Position numbers and translations under genes: made by a program | Assembly (NCBI GenBank): GCA_039602395.1 | Contig: JBCNJP010000017.1 | Location: 89,540,182-89,604,181, forward strand | DNA from: Deinandra increscens subsp. villosa | Lineage: Eukaryota; Streptophyta; Magnoliopsida; Asterales; Asteraceae | DNA length: 64,000 nt | Direction of reading: 5' to 3' | Shown: in pieces, positions 1-10,098 of the stretch | How the letters are laid out: each line of letters begins with the position of its first letter | Numbering within the stretch: position 1 is the first letter of the stretch | The notes under the pieces: model-generated | What the model was told of the DNA's origin: nothing | What the model saw: only the letters and a program-made list of their open reading frames with translations | Database searches by the model: none

Positions 1-768
1 ACAGCCAGCCATCTCTAGCAACCACATGTTCTACGGTGGGGTATAGGCACAATGACGCTCGTGATCAATGCTACTGGTAGTCATATATTTTTTAGGAAAT
101 CATAAGTAAAATAAATTTATCAGTATCACTGCTAACTCGTTAGGGTTTTAGGAGAAGTTTGAAAGTACGCACAAAACTCGGACATCCTTGAACAAGTTCT
201 ACTTCTAGACTTGGACCCTAGTAGCAATAGGAGAGTGAGTTGTGAAAAGCCTTGAACATTAGAATGAGCCAAGGAAAATGCACCATCTGCTTGGTAGATA
301 TATGAGGTATGTGTGTCCCCCTCATTTCTGGTTATTATATATTATGTTCTACAACATTTAATTCAATGCGATGATCCAAGTTTTATCCAAAATAGCATTC
401 TTAAACAAATGAGGAGTCCCTCGTTTATAGATATAGCATTCCTATAAACGCGGGACTCCTCATTTGTAATTCACCCAAGATATTGTGGAGTTGAGAAAGC
501 ATGAAACCTGATGTTATGCTGCATGTCCGCATCTTCTGTTTTTCTTAATTCATACATACACCTTCACATGCATGCACTTTGGCTGGATCAAATACGAATT
601 TTAAAAATAGTGCTCTAAGTGTATGATGTCAATTTAAACCCTTGGCCAAAATACATAAAATTCTCGGCATTTTATTCTTTTTAGTTTGAGTATAGTATTG
701 CTATACTTTTATTTTAAGGAGTTTTTGAAAAGTTTGTTGAAAAGACATTTTGTTTGATTCATTCACAG
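1..768 (+). other. Intron upstream of the RabA last exon
   Basis: This stretch ends in a pyrimidine-rich tract and AG at 767-768, directly before the exon that begins with the Rab switch II region. RabA genes normally have two exons split at this point, so this is the 3' part of the single intron; exon 1 (P-loop, switch I) lies left of the window. I see no coding signal in it. It carries a compact foldback at 405-467. Confidence 0.75.
405..467. repeat. Compact foldback (hairpin) in the RabA intron
   Basis: Arms at 405-430 and 442-467 are 26 bp each and complementary with one mismatch, around an 11-base loop. The arms contain GGGACTCCTC on one side and GAGGAGTCCC on the other. It could be a tiny MITE or an intronic small-RNA hairpin. 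No target duplication is obvious. Confidence 0.8.
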
Positions 769-1204
769 GTATCGAGCGATCACAAGTGCTTACTACCGAG
801 GAGCGGTCGGTGCTCTACTAGTATACGATGTAACCCGTCATGCTACTTTTGAGAATATCACAAGGTGGTTAAAAGAGTTGAGAGACCACACCGACCCGAA
901 CATCGTTGTCATGCTAATCGGAAACAAATCAGACCTCCGTCACCTGCTTGCTGTCTCAACCGAAGATGGGAAAACGCTAGCTGAAGCCGAGTCCCTGTAT
1001 TTCATGGAGACTTCTGCATTGGAAGCCACAAATGTTGAAAGTGCTTTTAGTGAAGTGATCACACAGATTTACAGAATCGTGAGCAAGAAAGCGGTGGAAG
1101 CGGGAGACGAGGGTGCTTCTGCTTCGGTTCCTTCAAAAGGAGCGACGATCGATGTGAGGGATGAGTCTTCGGGTTCTAAAGGGTTCGGATGTTGCTCGAA
1201 TTAG
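769..1204 (+). CDS. RabA1-type small GTPase, last exon (partial)
   Basis: The exon encodes the C-terminal 144 residues of a Rab GTPase that regulates trans-Golgi/endosome to plasma-membrane traffic in plants (family knowledge). It opens with YRAITSAYYRGAVGALLVYD, just after the DTAGQE motif expected at the end of exon 1. The guanine-binding motifs GNKSD and ETSAL are present. The tail is variable and Ser/Gly-rich and ends GCCSN, a di-cysteine geranylgeranylation signal. ETSALEATNVESAF and the GCCSN end fit the RABA1 subgroup better than RABA2. The acceptor AG is at 767-768; the first base completes the split Arg codon, and the frame is open to TAG at 1202-1204. One small oddity is RHLLAV where relatives usually have RHLRAV. 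Exon 1 lies outside the window. Confidence 0.92.
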
Positions 1205-1569
1205 GTGCTGGTTTGTTTGTATGATTTGGGTGTTGTTCATGAGAATGCAATAAGGAGTGTTTTCATGGAGTTGTTTAAGAATATTGGGCAGTTGAAAGGG
1301 GTGTGTTATAGTTATGAACGGGTCTTTACTTAACTTGGGTAATTTATTTTTATTTTTATTTTTGATTTGCTTATGAATGTGTTTTTAATTCTTTGGTTGG
1401 TCTACCTGGTAACAGAAACAAGTGAGGAAAATGCTAATAAATTAAGAATATTGGATTTTAATAATCTCAATTATTGTCTATTGGTCGATACTAATCCGTG
1501 CATCATATAATAATGTCATCGAAAGTGTAGCAAATGCCTTCTTTTCCAATTTAAATGTTTCAACACCCA
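1205..1569 (+). other. RabA 3' UTR and flank
   Basis: T-rich sequence typical of a plant 3' UTR. An AATAAG-like signal lies about 40 bases past the stop codon and the region then becomes AT-rich. No further coding signal is visible. Confidence 0.5.
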
Positions 1570-1781
1570 CTAGCTTAGCCTAGTGACAAAGGTGTATGAC
1601 CCCTTAATTAAAGGTCTTGAGTTTAATTCTCATTTGTAACAAAAAATAAAAAATAGGGGTTACAAGTTGGGCCACGGGTTTTCTCATCAGTGATGAGTTT
1701 TCTCCTGATGGGGATTGGAGATTGATCGAGTGGGTGGTGTAACGTCCCAGTCAGTGATCCAAATTTGCCGTTAAAAAAAAA
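1570..1781 (+). mobile_element. tRNA-derived SINE, copy 1
   Basis: A pol III A-box-like TAGCCTAGTGA lies at 1576-1586 and a B-box-like GTTTAATTC follows at about 1620. The body ends in a short A run at about 1773-1781. From about 1650 on (GGGGTTACA, then TTCTCCTGATGGGG, then CAGTGATCCAAATTTGCCGTT-like sequence) it matches a second copy at 7999-8233 closely, and both end in poly(A) at the same point. This is a retroposed, non-coding element; the family name is not assigned. Confidence 0.75.
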
Positions 1782-2084
1782 TACATCATTTTCATTCAAA
1801 ACCAATTTGGTAACCGGTTTTGTTTCACCGTTGACCAAAGGATGTTTATAACCTTTAAGTATAGGAACCCACATATCCACATTGGTAACTCCCACATATG
1901 ATTCAAAACGTTGCATACAATAATGAAAATCCTTAAGTTATGCGCAACTTTCAAACCTTATTTGTAGTACCAATCTCATTATCGTAGTTTAACATCACTT
2001 GCATCGAATTCTGGACAACAGCAAGTGCATGAAACTCGTTCACTTTGAATATACAAAATTTTGTCCCTGAACTCAAAATGTCCT

Positions 2085-2335
2085 TCCCAACGAACCAAAC
2101 TTGTTCAACGAACAAACAAGAATCAGCAAACCAGTGAACGAACTCATATCTTCAACGAACGAACGAGAATCCAACGAACCAGTCAGCGAACAAACCTAGA
2201 CTTGTTTGAACTCTCAACGAACGAACCTACTTGTCAACGAGCCAGAACAGCGAACGAACCAGAAAGAACCAAACAAACTCAGTTTAGTACCGAACGAACT
2301 AGTTGTTCGTTGGACAACATGTCAACGAACTGAAC
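2085..2335. repeat. Degenerate AACGAAC-rich array
   Basis: About 250 bases are dominated by the word AACGAAC and its extension CAACGAACGAAC, at irregular 10-25-base spacing. The reading frames over it give Asn/Glu/Arg/Thr-rich low-complexity peptides that simply reflect the repeat. It reads as a decayed simple-sequence or minisatellite array rather than a gene. Confidence 0.6.
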
Positions 2336-2539
2336 AGGTTCCCTTCAATTTTTTCTGGAAATGGACAATTTTGATACAAAAAAAGGAACACAAGAATGTG
2401 AAAATGAGCAACACACGATTATTGGAATGATCAAGGCATTAAAAAGCTCAAAAAATGGAAGAAACCTAAGAGAACGACACTTGTGAATGTCCAGATAGTA
2501 TCAATTTAATCACCAAATAGCAAGTAGATTAACCACAAT

Positions 2540-2877
2540 GCTCCGATACCACTGTTAAAACACACGGAGGGGATCGCGTCCTGGTCAATATAAATTATAG
2601 ACGGTAGTTTGTCTAATGTAATACTCAAACGGTTTCGTTAATATGTGTCGAATGATTACAACCGAAGGAGTATAAATCCGTAATGCAAAGCCACTTTCAC
2701 GAAGACATTGAAATTTCCATAAGAATTTCAAGGTCTACGTGAAAGTGGTTTTGCATTACGGATGTATGCTCGTTCGGTTGTAATCATTCGACACAAATTA
2801 ACGAAACCGTTTACATTAGACAAACTTCTGTCTAGAATCTATATTGACCTGGAAACGATCCATACGTGTTTTAACAG
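2540..2877 (-). mobile_element. Palindromic LTR-like element with adjacent primer-site-like sequence
   Basis: Positions 2552-2720 and 2722-2877 are inverted copies of each other along almost their whole length, meeting at a few-base centre. The outer ends read TGTTAAAACAC and GTGTTTTAACA, that is TG...CA. On the minus strand the element is followed directly by TGGTATCGGAG (2541-2551), close to the initiator-Met tRNA primer site TGGTATCAGAG. It therefore looks like either an LTR that is itself a giant hairpin, or a foldback MITE that happens to sit beside such a sequence. No TSD was identified and there is no coding. Confidence 0.5.
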
Positions 2878-2984
2878 CTTTTGCTTTAAAACTTGGGGGT
2901 TACGTGTGAAGAATGAAAGAATGGAAACGAGGAAGGAACGAAACGAAGGAATCTTTCATGATTTAAAGATCAATTTGGAGAGCC

Positions 2985-3240
2985 TTATACGCGGTGTATA
3001 TGGCTATACGTCGCGTATAACCTGTCTGACACGACATCACCGACCTAACATGTCATTCACTTTTAGTCCTATACGCCCCGTAAAAGGTTAAACGCGGCGT
3101 ATACGCCGTGAGAAAACCGTAACTACATTCTATACGCCTCGTATATAACAATATGTGGGGTATAACTTAGTCAAACATCGTACTGACACAACAAATTGAC
3201 ATGGAATTCATTGTTTTTTTGCCTTATACACGACGTATAG
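2985..3240. repeat. Cluster of TATACG...CGTATA short palindromes
   Basis: At least six short near-palindromes occur in 250 bases, for example TATACGCGGTGTATA, TATACGTCGCGTATA, TATACGCCTCGTATA and TATACACGACGTATAG. Spacing is irregular (20-50 bases). They may be a decayed tandem array. No ORF is supported here. Confidence 0.5.
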
Positions 3241-3998
3241 GAGTGTAAAAAAAATACTAGGGGTGTACCCGGTACGACCCTTCTAAAAAATACAAAGGGA
3301 CCTACTATCTACACTACCTTTTGTCTATTTGCACCACCCAAAATGCCGCATATATGAATAAATGCGGCATTTCAAATCCAAACAAAAAAAACAAAACACT
3401 GCATTTTGCTTCCAAACACAAACGTACTTTAAAGGCAACTGCCATATGCTAACTTCTGCACGAGGAAGATGCTTTCAAATGCCACATTTTGTCATACATG
3501 CCACATTTTGACGCTTTTTTCGTCATGTTAAATGCCCCCTTTAGTTATATATGTCGCCTTTTGAGGTCTATAAATAGTTGAGTGCTTATTCATTTTCTTT
3601 GCAATATCCATTCGTATGAATACAAACCATTTCCAATTGTATCATCTCTGTCTAACTTGTAAAGACAAATATTATTAGTTAAGTTGTCCTACTCGGACTT
3701 CATTTTCGGTGACGATTTTGTTGACGATTCTTCTTCCGACCCGACATGGGTTCTAGAATCAAATCGGGTAACTATTTAGTTTCTTCAACTATTTTATTTA
3801 TTTATTTATCTTAAAATAGTAATATTTTATGTTTCTTGTGCAGTATGATGGCTTTCAATCGTCTAACAAGTCGGTTCCAGAATTTAAGGATCGGTTGTTT
3901 GATTTAAATCAGCTGAGACATTTAATAATTTTTATTGAACATCGTAATCAAATTATAAGAATTCTTAAGTAAATTTCATGAAAATGATTTTTTGTAAT

Positions 3999-4628
3999 GA
4001 AATGGGTTTGTTTTTTTTGGAACAACGATTTCATTAACACACAACCGCCTTACCTAGAAAAGGCTTAGGAAAGGGCAACCAAGAAGATACTTACATATTA
4101 CACATTGAAGTGATCCCACTCATCCCACTTTAGACTATCCCATTTTCCCCGATTCTTAACCCACAAAAAACTATTACATTTTATCTCATTAAACATAAAA
4201 GGAATGCAAGGCTTTTTTCCTTGGAAAATAGCTTCGTTCCTCGTCTTCCAAATGATCCAGCACGTAGATAAAATGGTAGCATAGTACACCATCTTCATCT
4301 TCCAATCGAATGGCGAGTCTTCCACCAAATGCAGAAGGTCTTCAAGCTCAAAAGCAAAGATAGTTGGAACTTTGCACCAAAGAGAAACACGATGCCAAAC
4401 CTCCAATGCAAATCTACACCCAACAAGACAATGTAGTGGCGATTCCGGAGCATCATTGCATAGCCCGCACAAGTTGTCGTTGATCGAAATATTCCTCTTG
4501 ATCAAAGAATCCTGGGTAGCAATCCTTCCTTTGAGAGCTCTCCAGAAAAAAATGTTGATCTTCTTCGGCACAAGCTTGTTCCACGACATGACAATATTCT
4601 TCGGAGTAGGATAAAAAGAAATGGGTTT
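3999..4628 (-). mobile_element. 5'-truncated LINE (non-LTR retrotransposon) with 11-bp TSD
   Basis: GAAATGGGTTT occurs exactly at 3999-4009 and 4618-4628. Between them (4010-4617) lies a minus-strand LINE 3' end: its poly(A) tail appears as the T run at about 4011-4018, immediately inside the left duplication. Only the last roughly 600 bases of the LINE were inserted, as expected from aborted target-primed reverse transcription. It sits inside the inverted-repeat element at 3322-4871 and is therefore younger than it. Confidence 0.88.
4098..4617 (-). pseudogene. LINE ORF2 C-terminus (zf-RVT, zinc-binding domain of reverse transcriptase)
   Basis: Read on the minus strand, the peptide contains SWNKLVPKKINIFFWRAL, then CGLCNDAPESPLHCLVGC, then WIIWKTRNEAIFQ. 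This is the hallmark order of the zf-RVT domain at the end of plant L1-type ORF2, with the C-x2-C...H-x4-C zinc ligands visible. The frame is open to the stop at 4098. The open frame continues upstream of 4617, but those roughly 40 residues come from the target DNA, because the TSD places the LINE edge at 4617. The endonuclease and RT core are absent, so this is a dead fragment. Confidence 0.85.
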
Positions 4629-4871
4629 ATTGATGGTTAAATATTGAAATTTAAGATTAAAAAACAAAATACAAAATGTCGCATTTATGACAAGATGCGG
4701 CGTTTTAAATAAGACAAAATAGTTAAAATGACGCATTTAGGACAAGATGTCCGTATCTTAGTTCCGACAACAAGTACCACCGTTTTGACTTCCTTACTAT
4801 GTACTTTTTGTTTGAAACTAAAATGCCCCATTTAGGACAAGATATCGTATTTTGGGTGGTGTGGATAGAAT

Positions 4872-5411
4872 GTCCAAATAAATCTAATCTAATTTTCTAT
4901 AAGAGCATGCGGTATACCGCGTTATAGGTGGCGTTTTGGGGGATAACGGCGTGGAACACCGCCCCCCCCTAGGCGTTTTGCGTTGGCGTGGTCAATTCCC
5001 GTGGAGAAATCCACGGCGTTTTGGTTTGGGTGTTGTGGGTATCCTCCAATTAAGGGATTACATGTAATTCTTTTTTATTTTTAATTTTGTTTAAATTAAT
5101 AAAAAAACACTTTAACATTACACACGACATCACATCATGTATACCCCTATCACAACGCCAAATGGTATTATCTAGTCATCGTCCACCTAGCACAATAATA
5201 CCACCCTTTTAACACTATGTATAGCACATGTATAAATTAGTTCAAAAGAAAATTGGAAATGTAAAACCCTATCATATTTATCCACTTGCGTTTTTTCTTT
5301 CCGTTTAGTGTGGTGGTGCGAGGATCAACGTAGCCGAACAAAGATTGGATGGAGACTCACCCGTAAATCCTGAATCACCATCATCCATCTCCTCCTCCAC
5401 CTGTACCATTA
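4872..5411 (+). promoter_or_regulatory. Upstream/promoter region of the pfkB kinase gene
   Basis: The left half (about 4895-5170) is GC-richer with GGCGTTTTG-like words and an inverted look, possibly another small MITE that I could not delimit. A TATA-like TATAAAT lies at 5231-5237, about 180 bases before the ATG at 5412, leaving room for a short 5' UTR that becomes CT-rich (TCCTCCTCCAC) just before the start. Promoter assignment is inference from position. Confidence 0.35.
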
Positions 5412-8400
5412 ATGGCGGAAACCACGCTGACGTCAGCTCTCTCTCTCGTCTCTCCATTCCCCAATTCTTCTAGGGCATCTTCTTCATCGCTTCCTCCTCG
5501 TCTTCTCATTCGTTCCAACAACACTTTCAGACATCTCAATTCCTCCTTCACTTATACTTTTCGGTCAACAACCGAGGCTTTATTTGCTAGGTCCTCCTCG
5601 AACAGCAGCGATGGCGTTTACAATTCCACAATTGAAGACGACGATGATGAAGACGACGCCGTTTTGGTGGATAACGCTGATGATGATTGTTCTCTTCCTG
5701 ATTTGCCTGATCGATGGGACGTATTAGGCCTTGGCCAGGCTATGGTATCATTCTTTTCATCCTGCAATTTCTTTGTTTTTATGATTCAGATGAAAAAAAA
5801 TTAGGAATTAATAAAAAGTGATATTTTTGAAGATAACATAAAATTTAAATCATGTATAACACAGTTATCTTGCAGAATTCTGGGAATGTTAAGTTATATG
5901 AAGTATGAACTAAATGTGTATTAAGAAACTGTTTAAATTATTTGATTTTTGTTCTGTATGTAATAGGTGGATTTTTCGGGCATAGTGAATGATGAGTTTT
6001 TAATGAGACTGGGATTAGAAAAGGGTACAAGAAAGGTTGTATATCACGAGGAGAGAGGTCGAGTTCTGCAAGCAATGGATGGTTGCAGCTACAAGGCTGC
6101 TGCTGGTGGATCTTTATCCAACACACTAGTGGCATTGGCTAGGCTTGGTGGTCACCCGATGGGTGGCCCTGCCTTGAATGTAGCTATGGCTGGTAGCATT
6201 GGAGGTGACCCGTTGGGTGGCTTTTACAGGTAGACCCTCAATTTTCACAACTCTTATAATTTGCTACTAGGGCTGTAAATGAGTCGAGCCGCTCATGAAC
6301 TACTCGGCTCATTTAAAGCTTGAAACGTGCTGAGTTTAAGTTGTTACATTTATATTAAGCGTGCCTAGTATGTATATTCTGTTACAATGGAAATTGGATG
6401 AATTTTAGGGAACTTCAGAAATAAAAACACAAATATGTTTTCTAGTGTGTTATTATTATAAGTGGTTAAATGAAACAGATATGTCTGCTGTGTTAATCAT
6501 TGTGTTGGGGTGTTTGGATGTGTGTTTTGAGAGGGATTATATAAGGTTGAGTAACTGAAACAACCATACGTGACAATTTCGAACCATTTACTTGTGAATG
6601 AGTCGGCTATCGTTGTATTTTATTTCAAATGTGTCAAACAAACAAAAAAAAAAAACTTAAAAGGGGAATGGGTCAGGTTGAAAGTTGCCCGAAATCTATT
6701 ATTAGTGCATACAACCTTCTAAATCGTTCACATAAAAAAGATTTGGATTATTTTTGTTGTTGTTTTTTTGTAGTAATATTGTTTATATAATCATAATTGA
6801 AGCATTACTTAATGATTTTTTTATGCTCTTAAAAATTGGCAAAAAGTGTTTTCCGATCATTCTAACTTGACTTGCCTTTACTAAAAAAGATATGTTTCAA
6901 TTAACTAATGGTTGGGGTTGGATAGTTGGTTGCCAGTTTAATTCTTAATACATGATTTCCAAGATTCCCTGGGGTGATGGATGAAGTTCTCCCTTCATTA
7001 AGGTTTGTAAAGTCGGTTCAGTTGAAGTTAGATTGCCATGAATGGGTTGTAGGCAAGCAACACCCCGATTGTTGCAAGAACTTTAAGAAGTCCATAATAT
7101 AGAGGGGAAAGTTTAGTATATAATTGGTTTTATAGAATTTGGATGACTTTTCAAGATGGACATAAATACCTTATTTCTAACAACTGAAAGTTTTCTTAAT
7201 GTGTTTTTATATAGAACTAAACTCAGACGGGCCAATGTGAGTTTTCTTTCTGCACCGGTCAAGGATGGAACAACAGGGACAGTTATAGTTTTAACAACCT
7301 CAGATGCTCAGCGCACGATGCTTGCATATCAGGTAAAATCATATCCTTATCAACCTAAGTGACTGTGTAAGTGTGTATGTTATGTTCCTGATCTTCAGCA
7401 TTCTTTCACTTTCCAGTGGATTTTTGTTTGTAATAGCCTATACCTCTTCGGTTATTAGGAAGTAGGAACAGATAATTATATTCATATATTCATATTATGT
7501 TCAAATAATCAACATTTCTGAATTTATAATTAATTCCATTAACCCCATATGACTAAAAGTTTCCTAAAATTATATTTTAAGGTAAGATATTGCAAAATTG
7601 GCGAGTCAAGCGGGCTGGTTAACGTGTCAAAGTTGAACTTTTTGGTACATGCGGGTTGAGTCGACTAGAAACACTTTTTTCTGTAATCAGTGTCATATAT
7701 AATATAGCTATAAAACTTATATCAGTAAAAATATATTTTCTTGAACAATAGTTTAGGTTTTTTGCATTTTTATAAAAAACTTTTGGGAGACTTTCTACAT
7801 ATTTGAGCAGTTCAACCCATTTGTTCTGTATCCTTTTAATTAATTTTTTAAACTGTGACTGTTTAACCGATTAGGGTTAACATACAACCCAAATAAACCA
7901 ATTTTGCAAGCAAATGATTCAAAATTGTCACCTTTAACTCTTTAAGTGAGCCGTATTATACACAGAGCATGTACCAGACTTTCCCTTAGTTATCAATGAT
8001 CTCTAGCCCAATTGGCTAGAGGGAGGTACCCAAGAGGCCAAGACATTATAAATGGGAGGTCTTGGGTTCAAGTCCCACTTGTAACAAAAAATAAATAAAT
8101 GGGGGTTACAGGTTGGGCCAGGGGGTTTTCTCACCAGTGGTGAGTTTCCTCCTGATGGGGGATGGAGATGATCGGGTGGGTGGGTAATGCCCCCGTCAGT
8201 GATCCAAATTTGCCGTTCAAAAAAAAAAAAAAATATTGGCCATTCACCAAATTGAATCTACTGGCATACCTATTTGAGTATTTTTATTTCTATCTATATC
8301 TGTATTATGGTCAACATATCTTCTTAGCATAACAAATATGTACTTCACTCATCTTTTTGTGAACATTTGAGTACACATTTAGTTATTCATGAATAATCAC

Positions 8401-10098
8401 ATTTCTAATATATTTGTATGAGGCAGGGAACATCTTCATACATTAAGTATGACTCAAGTATGGAGAGCATAATTTCCAAGACAAATATTCTTGTTATTGA
8501 AGGATATTTGTTTGAATTTCCTGACACGATCAAGACAATTAAGAAAATCTGTCAAGTTGCTCGTGATAGCGGTGCTTTGGTTGCTGTGACAGCCTCGGAC
8601 GTGACGTGTATAGAGAGACATTATGATGATTTTTGGTAGGTTTATCATTTGTTGTTTTACTGTTGTAGAGGTGGCAAAATGGTGCAGGTCAAACCTGGTC
8701 AGATTGGGCACCTGCACTCGTCTCAAATAATATTATAAAACTATATTTTTTTTTATAATAATAACAATCTTTTTTTTATTATATAAATAAAGTGATTTTG
8801 GAGGTTTTAAGCATTTGGAAACAGGGTGGCCTTTGGTCCTCTTGACCTGTTGTCAATTTACTTATGTTTTTTTTACTTTATTTGATCTCTTGAAGATAAA
8901 ATTTAACCCAAACCGTCTCACACTTTTTGGGGATGGCCCTTTAAGTGCCACCTCTACTTTGATGATATGCTACTTTTCTTCGAATTTTGAATAGATTAGT
9001 GTTATTGTCACTTGTCAGTGGCCTCCACGGAAAACAATTAAATTAAATGGTTGAATGACAACTTCTTCTAAAAATATTTTTCTCGAGGAATTGATGTTTC
9101 AAAGTATTGAAGTTTTTAGAACATTTGTTAGAAGTGTTGTACTTATTTTATAAGATGTGGTATGAGTGTTCTCTTCTGCAAAGTCAAATTTGATAATATA
9201 TTTCATCTTCTTTTTCAACTTCTATTTAAGATATAATTTAGTTTTTCTCTGATAATTTTTAATATTTTATATAAATTGAATATTGAATATATAGTTTCTT
9301 TGTCTACATTTTAATATAAGTTTTATTGAAAACTGAGCTGTATTTAAATTAAAGTAAATTTTGGTCTTATGATATCCAAAACACACTTTATGCTGTCTGT
9401 ACACAACTTAGTTTTCAATAAAGTTCAGAAATGAGAAACTTAAAAGAAAATGAATAAAACTCTATATTCAGTTATATTAAATATTCCAAATTCTTAGAGA
9501 AAATCTGAATTATATCTTAAATGAGAAAAAAGAAAAGAAAATGAAGATCCATACAATTCGTAGTGGTATTTGGTCATTATACAGGAACTTCTGTTAGAAG
9601 AATACTAATGAGTTTTACTAATGTCGTGATGTGTTTTTATCAAGGGAAATCATGGAGAATTATGCGGATATCGTGTTTGCAAACAGTGACGAGGCACGAG
9701 CTTTTTGTCATTTCTCTTCAGAGGAAAGCCCGATATCTTCCACACAATATTTAAGCCATTTTGTCCCTCTAGTTTCTGTGACGGACGGGCCAAGAGGGTC
9801 ATACATTGGTGTAAAAGGCGAAGCTTTGTACATCCCTCCTTCACCCTGCATGCCAGTCGACACTTGTGGGGCCGGGGATGCATATGCTTCAGGAATATTA
9901 TACGGGTTATTAAGGGGCGCCTCAGATTTGAAGGGAATGGGCACTTTGGCAGCCAGGGTTGCAGCCACAGTGGTTGGGCAGCAGGGAACACGGCTTAGGG
10001 TTCAAGATGCTGCTAGGTTGGTCGACTCGTTAGCATTTAATGTCAAGAGCCAATCACTTCAAGCGGATATTGGTTCAGACCAGATTTCTAGTTTGTAG
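5412..10098 (+). CDS. pfkB-family carbohydrate kinase, probably plastid-targeted (5 exons)
   Basis: Exons: 5412-5744, 5967-6229, 7215-7332, 8427-8635, 9645-10098. All introns are GT...AG and the phases agree; the total of 1377 bases encodes 458 residues. The N-terminus (about 60 residues) is rich in Ser, Thr and Arg with few acids, like a chloroplast transit peptide, followed by an acidic Asp/Glu run. pfkB signature 1 is seen as AAGGSLSNTLVALARLGG (GG at 158-159, Asn163). Signature 2 is VDTCGAGDAYASG (380-392), with Asp386 the expected catalytic base and GAGD forming the anion hole. The family phosphorylates sugars or nucleosides with ATP; some plastid members act in chloroplast gene expression rather than metabolism. 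It resembles the Arabidopsis At1g06730/NARA5-like group from memory, so the substrate is left open. Introns 3 and 4 hold a SINE, a MITE and a foldback; none touches a splice site, so the gene looks functional. Confidence 0.92.
7999..8233 (+). mobile_element. tRNA-derived SINE, copy 2 (kinase intron 3)
   Basis: An A-box-like TGGCTAGAGG lies near 8009, a good pol III B box GTTCAAGTC at about 8066-8074, and an A run of about 14 ends at 8233. The 3' two-thirds matches the SINE at 1570-1781. It lies in sense orientation within intron 3 of the kinase gene. The left boundary is approximate, because I could not find a convincing TSD. Confidence 0.8.
8666..8957. mobile_element. hAT-like MITE in kinase intron 4
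   Basis: The inverted termini TAGAGGTGGCAAA (from 8666) and TGCCACCTCTA (to 8956) share 11-12 bases. The TAGAGGTGGCA start is typical of short non-autonomous hAT elements in plants. The interior is about 290 bases, AT-rich, with no ORF. The flanking 8-mers TACTGTTG and CTTTGATG match only partly, so the TSD has either decayed or is misjudged. Confidence 0.6.
9204..9548. repeat. Foldback (MITE-like) repeat in kinase intron 4
   Basis: Long imperfect inverted arms meet near 9375. CATCTTC at 9204 pairs with GAAGAT at about 9543; TATTTAAGATATAATT pairs with AATTATATCTTAAAT; ATTGAAAACTGAG pairs with CTTAGTTTTCAAT. It is AT-rich with no coding, and ends about 100 bases before the exon 5 acceptor at 9643-9644. 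Confidence 0.65.

Larger units (their letters stand above)
3322..4871. mobile_element. Inverted-repeat DNA-transposon-like element carrying a promoter-like segment
   Basis: The ends are inverted: CACCACCCAAAATGCCGCAT at 3332-3351 faces ATATCGTATTTTGGGTGGTG at 4842-4861, with weaker matching outside. Subterminal copies of AATGCCGCATTT and GACAAGATG(C)GGC recur near both ends, as in non-autonomous DNA transposons. Inside, a good TATA box (TATAAATA, 3569-3576) is followed by a segment with open reading, a GT donor near 3768 and an AG acceptor near 3843. This hints at a captured or relict gene start, but I do not recognise the product. A LINE fragment interrupts the element at 4010-4617; without it the element is about 0.93 kb. 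Exact termini and TSD are uncertain. Confidence 0.5.

Noticed and set aside
2061..2430. ORFs of 90 and 74 residues
   Set aside because: They follow the AACGAAC word array and have no domain or codon bias.
4618..4736. N-terminal 40 residues of the zf-RVT ORF
   Set aside because: The exact LINE target duplication shows this is host DNA upstream of the truncation point.
4890..5290. Possible MITE upstream of the kinase gene
   Set aside because: Ends do not pair convincingly; mentioned only inside the promoter-region entry.
6262..6340. GGGCTGTAAATGAGTCGAGC in kinase intron 2, a common plant transposon-end motif
   Set aside because: I could not find the opposite end or a TSD; too little for a feature.
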